From positions 1 through 9,347 of the forward strand of contig JACMQE010000191.1 in NCBI GenBank assembly GCA_014377145.1: DNA of 9,347 bases. Direction: 5' to 3'. The DNA comes from Glaciimonas sp. (GTDB lineage Bacteria > Pseudomonadota > Gammaproteobacteria > Burkholderiales > Burkholderiaceae). The notes beneath the pieces are model-generated. The model was not told the origin of the DNA and made no database searches. It saw nothing but the letters and a program-made list of their open reading frames with translations. The position numbers and the translations under genes were made by a program. Positions 7,494-9,347 of the stretch are shown in pieces. Position 1 is the stretch's first letter. Each line of letters begins with the position of its first letter.

Positions 7494-7987
7494 ACGGGCA
7501 TCATGAACACCCGGCGCCTGTTATTGCAGGTGCCTATCAAAGCGATCGTGACGATCACGGTGGTGCCGATCACGGCACCCTGAAAAGTTATGCCACTGGT
7601 TTCTTGCTAGCCGTTATTCTAACTGCCATTCCGTTCTGGATAGTACTTGGCAAGGTATTCGAGAAGTCCAGCACTACCGGACTTGTGGTCCTCGGCCTGG
7701 CTGCAGTTCAAGTTGTCGTGCATATGATCTATTTCCTGCATATGAATACCAAATCTCAAGGCGGTTGGTCGATGCTGGCATTGATCTTTACCGTGATGCT
7801 GGTGGTCATTATGTTGAGCGGATCGTTGTGGGTCATGTATAACTTGAATCACAATATGATGCCAGGCATGATGTCAGAATCGATACAAGAAGCAGCACCT
7901 GAATCAATGCAGCAAATGCCTAGCAGAAATGAAATTCGCGAAATACCAAAAATGGACGGCATGCAGAATATGCACAAGATGCCATGA
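7490..7987 (+). CDS. cyoD: Cytochrome bo3 ubiquinol oxidase subunit IV (CyoD) with a Met-rich tail
   Basis: The small subunit IV, which helps CuB and heme incorporation during assembly. It has 165 residues, against 109 in E. coli. Residues 1-30 are His- and Asp-rich ([16 protein letters not shown]). The core, from [22 protein letters not shown] through [18 protein letters not shown] to [14 protein letters not shown], has the usual three membrane helices. E. coli CyoD ends at about NLNYNMMMH. Here the chain runs on for some 40 residues with ten Met from 123 onward (M123, 124, 127, 128, 140, 143, 155, 158, 161, 164) and His162. By the known N-in/C-out layout this tail is periplasmic. It is linked to cyoC and to the SURF1 gene by 4-base ATGA overlaps. 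Confidence 0.96.
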   Translation: MNGHHEHPAPVIAGAYQSDRDDHGGADHGTLKSYATGFLLAVILTAIPFWIVLGKVFEKSSTTGLVVLGLAAVQVVVHMIYFLHMNTKSQGGWSMLALIFTVMLVVIMLSGSLWVMYNLNHNMMPGMMSESIQEAAPESMQQMPSRNEIREIPKMDGMQNMHKMP

Positions 7988-8844
7988 CCTTCGAGCCGCG
8001 CCGCAACGCGGAGGGTAACGCTGCCATAACATCTCAGGATGTTGTGCCACGTTTCCGCTCCGTAGCGATACGGCGTGCGCTGGTTGTCTGCGTAGTGGTA
8101 GTTGTTGCAGTTTTTCTCGGACTAGGTACCTGGCAACTTAAGCGTCTTCAATGGAAACTTGATCTTATCGAGCGGGTGACGCAACGGGCACATGCTCCGG
8201 CGATTGCCGCTCCCAATCAGGCACATTGGCCACAGGTCAGTGCTGAAGCTGACGAATACCGGCATGTACGTGTGACGGGTACTTTTCTTTATCCACTTAC
8301 CATCCGGGTGCAAGCTGTCACCGAACTTGGCAGCGGTTTTTGGCTGCTCACGCCGCTTCGCACCGCAGATAGTGCCGTGGTGCTGGTCAACCGTGGATTT
8401 ATCCAGAGCAGGACTGGTGACTGGCGTCGCCAAAGTACACCCGATTTACTCAATTTAGATAGCGCCACCGATCCTACTGCGTCAGGGGACGTCACCTTCA
8501 CTGGACTACTACGCATGAGCGAGCCCGGCGGTGCATTTTTACGTGACAACGACCCCGCCGCCAATCGCTGGTATTCTCGCGATGTGCAAGCTATTGCTGT
8601 TGCGCGCCGTCTCTCCCTTGTCGCACCTTATTTTGTAGACGCGGATGCAGCGAAAAAAACTGTCGCCCCAGAAGCTGGCGCAGTCATTGATATTGGCTAT
8701 GAACAACCCATTGGGGGTTTAACGGTCATTGTCTTTCACAACAATCATTTGGTGTATGCGTTTACTTGGTACGCTCTTGCCTTTATGCTCGCCGCTGTCT
8801 GTTTCTGGGGAGTGCGTGAAGAGGGACGTAAAGCTGGGATGTAA
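7984..8844 (+). CDS. SURF1-family oxidase assembly protein
   Basis: SURF1 proteins help heme insertion into subunit I of heme-copper oxidases; Paracoccus has a separate member dedicated to its quinol oxidase. This one has 286 residues, with a membrane helix near each end (about 32-48 and 255-275) and a periplasmic domain between. Family marks are LGTWQLKRLQWKLDLI (47-62), RHVRVTGTFLY (93-103), GFWLLTPLR (118-126) with VLVNRGFI (133-140), NRWYSRD (194-200), PYFVDAD (215-221) and HNNHLVYAFTWYALA (252-266). ATG 7984 overlaps the cyoD stop (ATGA), so it is coupled to the oxidase genes and most likely serves this bo3 enzyme. No heme O synthase gene (cyoE) follows, as it would in E. coli; it must lie elsewhere. 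Confidence 0.94.
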   Translation: MTFEPRRNAEGNAAITSQDVVPRFRSVAIRRALVVCVVVVVAVFLGLGTWQLKRLQWKLDLIERVTQRAHAPAIAAPNQAHWPQVSAEADEYRHVRVTGTFLYPLTIRVQAVTELGSGFWLLTPLRTADSAVVLVNRGFIQSRTGDWRRQSTPDLLNLDSATDPTASGDVTFTGLLRMSEPGGAFLRDNDPAANRWYSRDVQAIAVARRLSLVAPYFVDADAAKKTVAPEAGAVIDIGYEQPIGGLTVIVFHNNHLVYAFTWYALAFMLAAVCFWGVREEGRKAGM

Positions 8845-8892
8845 AGCGTGTCGTACGCAAGTATGTCTGAGCTGTGAAGTTAGAAGCAACCC

Positions 8893-8898
8893 GGAAAG
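8893..8898 (+). promoter_or_regulatory. Ribosome binding site of the sensor kinase gene
   Basis: GGAAAG lies eight bases before GTG 8907 and supports that start over the in-frame GTG codons at 8874 and 8898. The frame is closed upstream by TGA at 8868-8870. No terminator is visible between the SURF1 stop and this site. Confidence 0.55.
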
Positions 8899-8906
8899 TG
8901 AAGACG

Positions 8907-9347
8907 GTGAGTAAAGTTGACACTTCAGCATCTATAAGTAACGCCAAGAAAGGGTATGCCGCAGCCACCAGCTTAGAAAATGCAGCTGGCCGTGAAAACA
9001 TGATGCAGCTGATTCACCTACGCTGGATCGCTGTGATAGGGCAGATTACTACGATCTCAGTCGTCATGCTCGGCTTTGATATAGATCTTCCGCTGCCCCA
9101 CATGCTAGAAGTGCTGGCCTGTCTTATTGCATTCAATCTCGCCAGCCAGGCACGCTGGCACGAACGTCAGATAGTCGCTAATAGTGAGCTGTTTTTAGCA
9201 CTTTTAGTGGATGTTATCATCCTGACGGCACAGCTATACCTCAGCGGCGGCACGACTAATCCTTTTGCATTTCTCTATTTGTTGCAGGTTATTCTTAGTG
9301 CCGTTTTGCTGGAAGTCTGGTCAACCTGGACCATTGTCGCTATTACC
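8907..9347 (+). CDS. RegB/PrrB/ActS-type redox sensor histidine kinase, N-terminal part
   Basis: The gene runs off the window; 147 codons are visible from GTG 8907. Residues 1-30 are polar. Then ENAAGRENMMQLIHLRWIAV (24-43) leads into several membrane helices (about 38-57, 66-82, 94-112, 118-145). LSGGTTNPF (112-120) contains GGxxNPF, the hallmark quinone-interacting motif of RegB-family kinases, which read the redox state of the ubiquinone pool and phosphorylate a RegA-type regulator. The His-box, redox Cys and ATP-binding domain lie beyond the window. Placement 62 bases after SURF1 in the same direction suggests cotranscription with cyo, or a closely linked unit controlling it; a regA-like gene is expected next. 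The family call is strong, the exact start less so. Confidence 0.88.
   Translation, partial: MSKVDTSASISNAKKGYAAATSLENAAGRENMMQLIHLRWIAVIGQITTISVVMLGFDIDLPLPHMLEVLACLIAFNLASQARWHERQIVANSELFLALLVDVIILTAQLYLSGGTTNPFAFLYLLQVILSAVLLEVWSTWTIVAIT

Overview
The window looks like chromosomal DNA of a betaproteobacterium in the Burkholderiales, most likely an Oxalobacteraceae-type lineage. Three things suggest this: a drug-efflux-type MFS gene directly upstream of ssb, a cyoABCD-SURF1-RegB-type sensor kinase cluster with a divergent MHS-family transporter, and protein wording typical of that group. Base composition by eye is near 50% GC. The taxonomic call is inference from recall, not from a search.

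Layout. Positions 1-264 are the 3' end of an MFS transporter, whose last segment seems to lack a short conserved loop. Positions 447-1016 are ssb, closed by a clear intrinsic terminator. Positions 1268-1933 are a glutathione S-transferase gene whose 11th codon is a TAA stop exactly where the family has its N-terminal SPY motif, so it is most simply a pseudogene. It is followed by its own terminator. Positions 1934-2280 hold no convincing gene, but contain a long imperfect hairpin. Positions 2281-3645 (minus strand) encode an MHS-type MFS symporter, divergent from the respiratory operon across a 160-bp control region.

Positions 3806-8844 form a tightly packed cytochrome bo3 ubiquinol oxidase operon: cyoA, an unannotated-looking 48-codon small gene, cyoB, cyoC, cyoD and a SURF1 assembly factor. 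Every junction is a 1-8 nt overlap, which implies translational coupling. CyoA is a membrane lipoprotein lacking the CuA ligands. CyoB carries all heme and CuB ligands and the quinol-site residues. CyoC and CyoD complete the core, and SURF1 probably helps load heme. CyoD has an unusual Met-rich tail of about 45 residues that should face the periplasm. After 62 bp, a GTG-started gene runs off the window. It encodes the membrane part of a RegB/PrrB/ActS-type redox sensor kinase with the GGxxNPF quinone-sensing motif. The block therefore couples a quinol-consuming terminal oxidase with a probable quinone-pool sensor.

The most novel element is the small gene at 4728-4874. It overlaps the end of cyoA by 8 nt, hands over to cyoB through TGATG, starts with a diverged 24-nt tandem repeat and ends in a hydrophobic segment. 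The broken GST gene and the CyoD tail are the next most interesting points.
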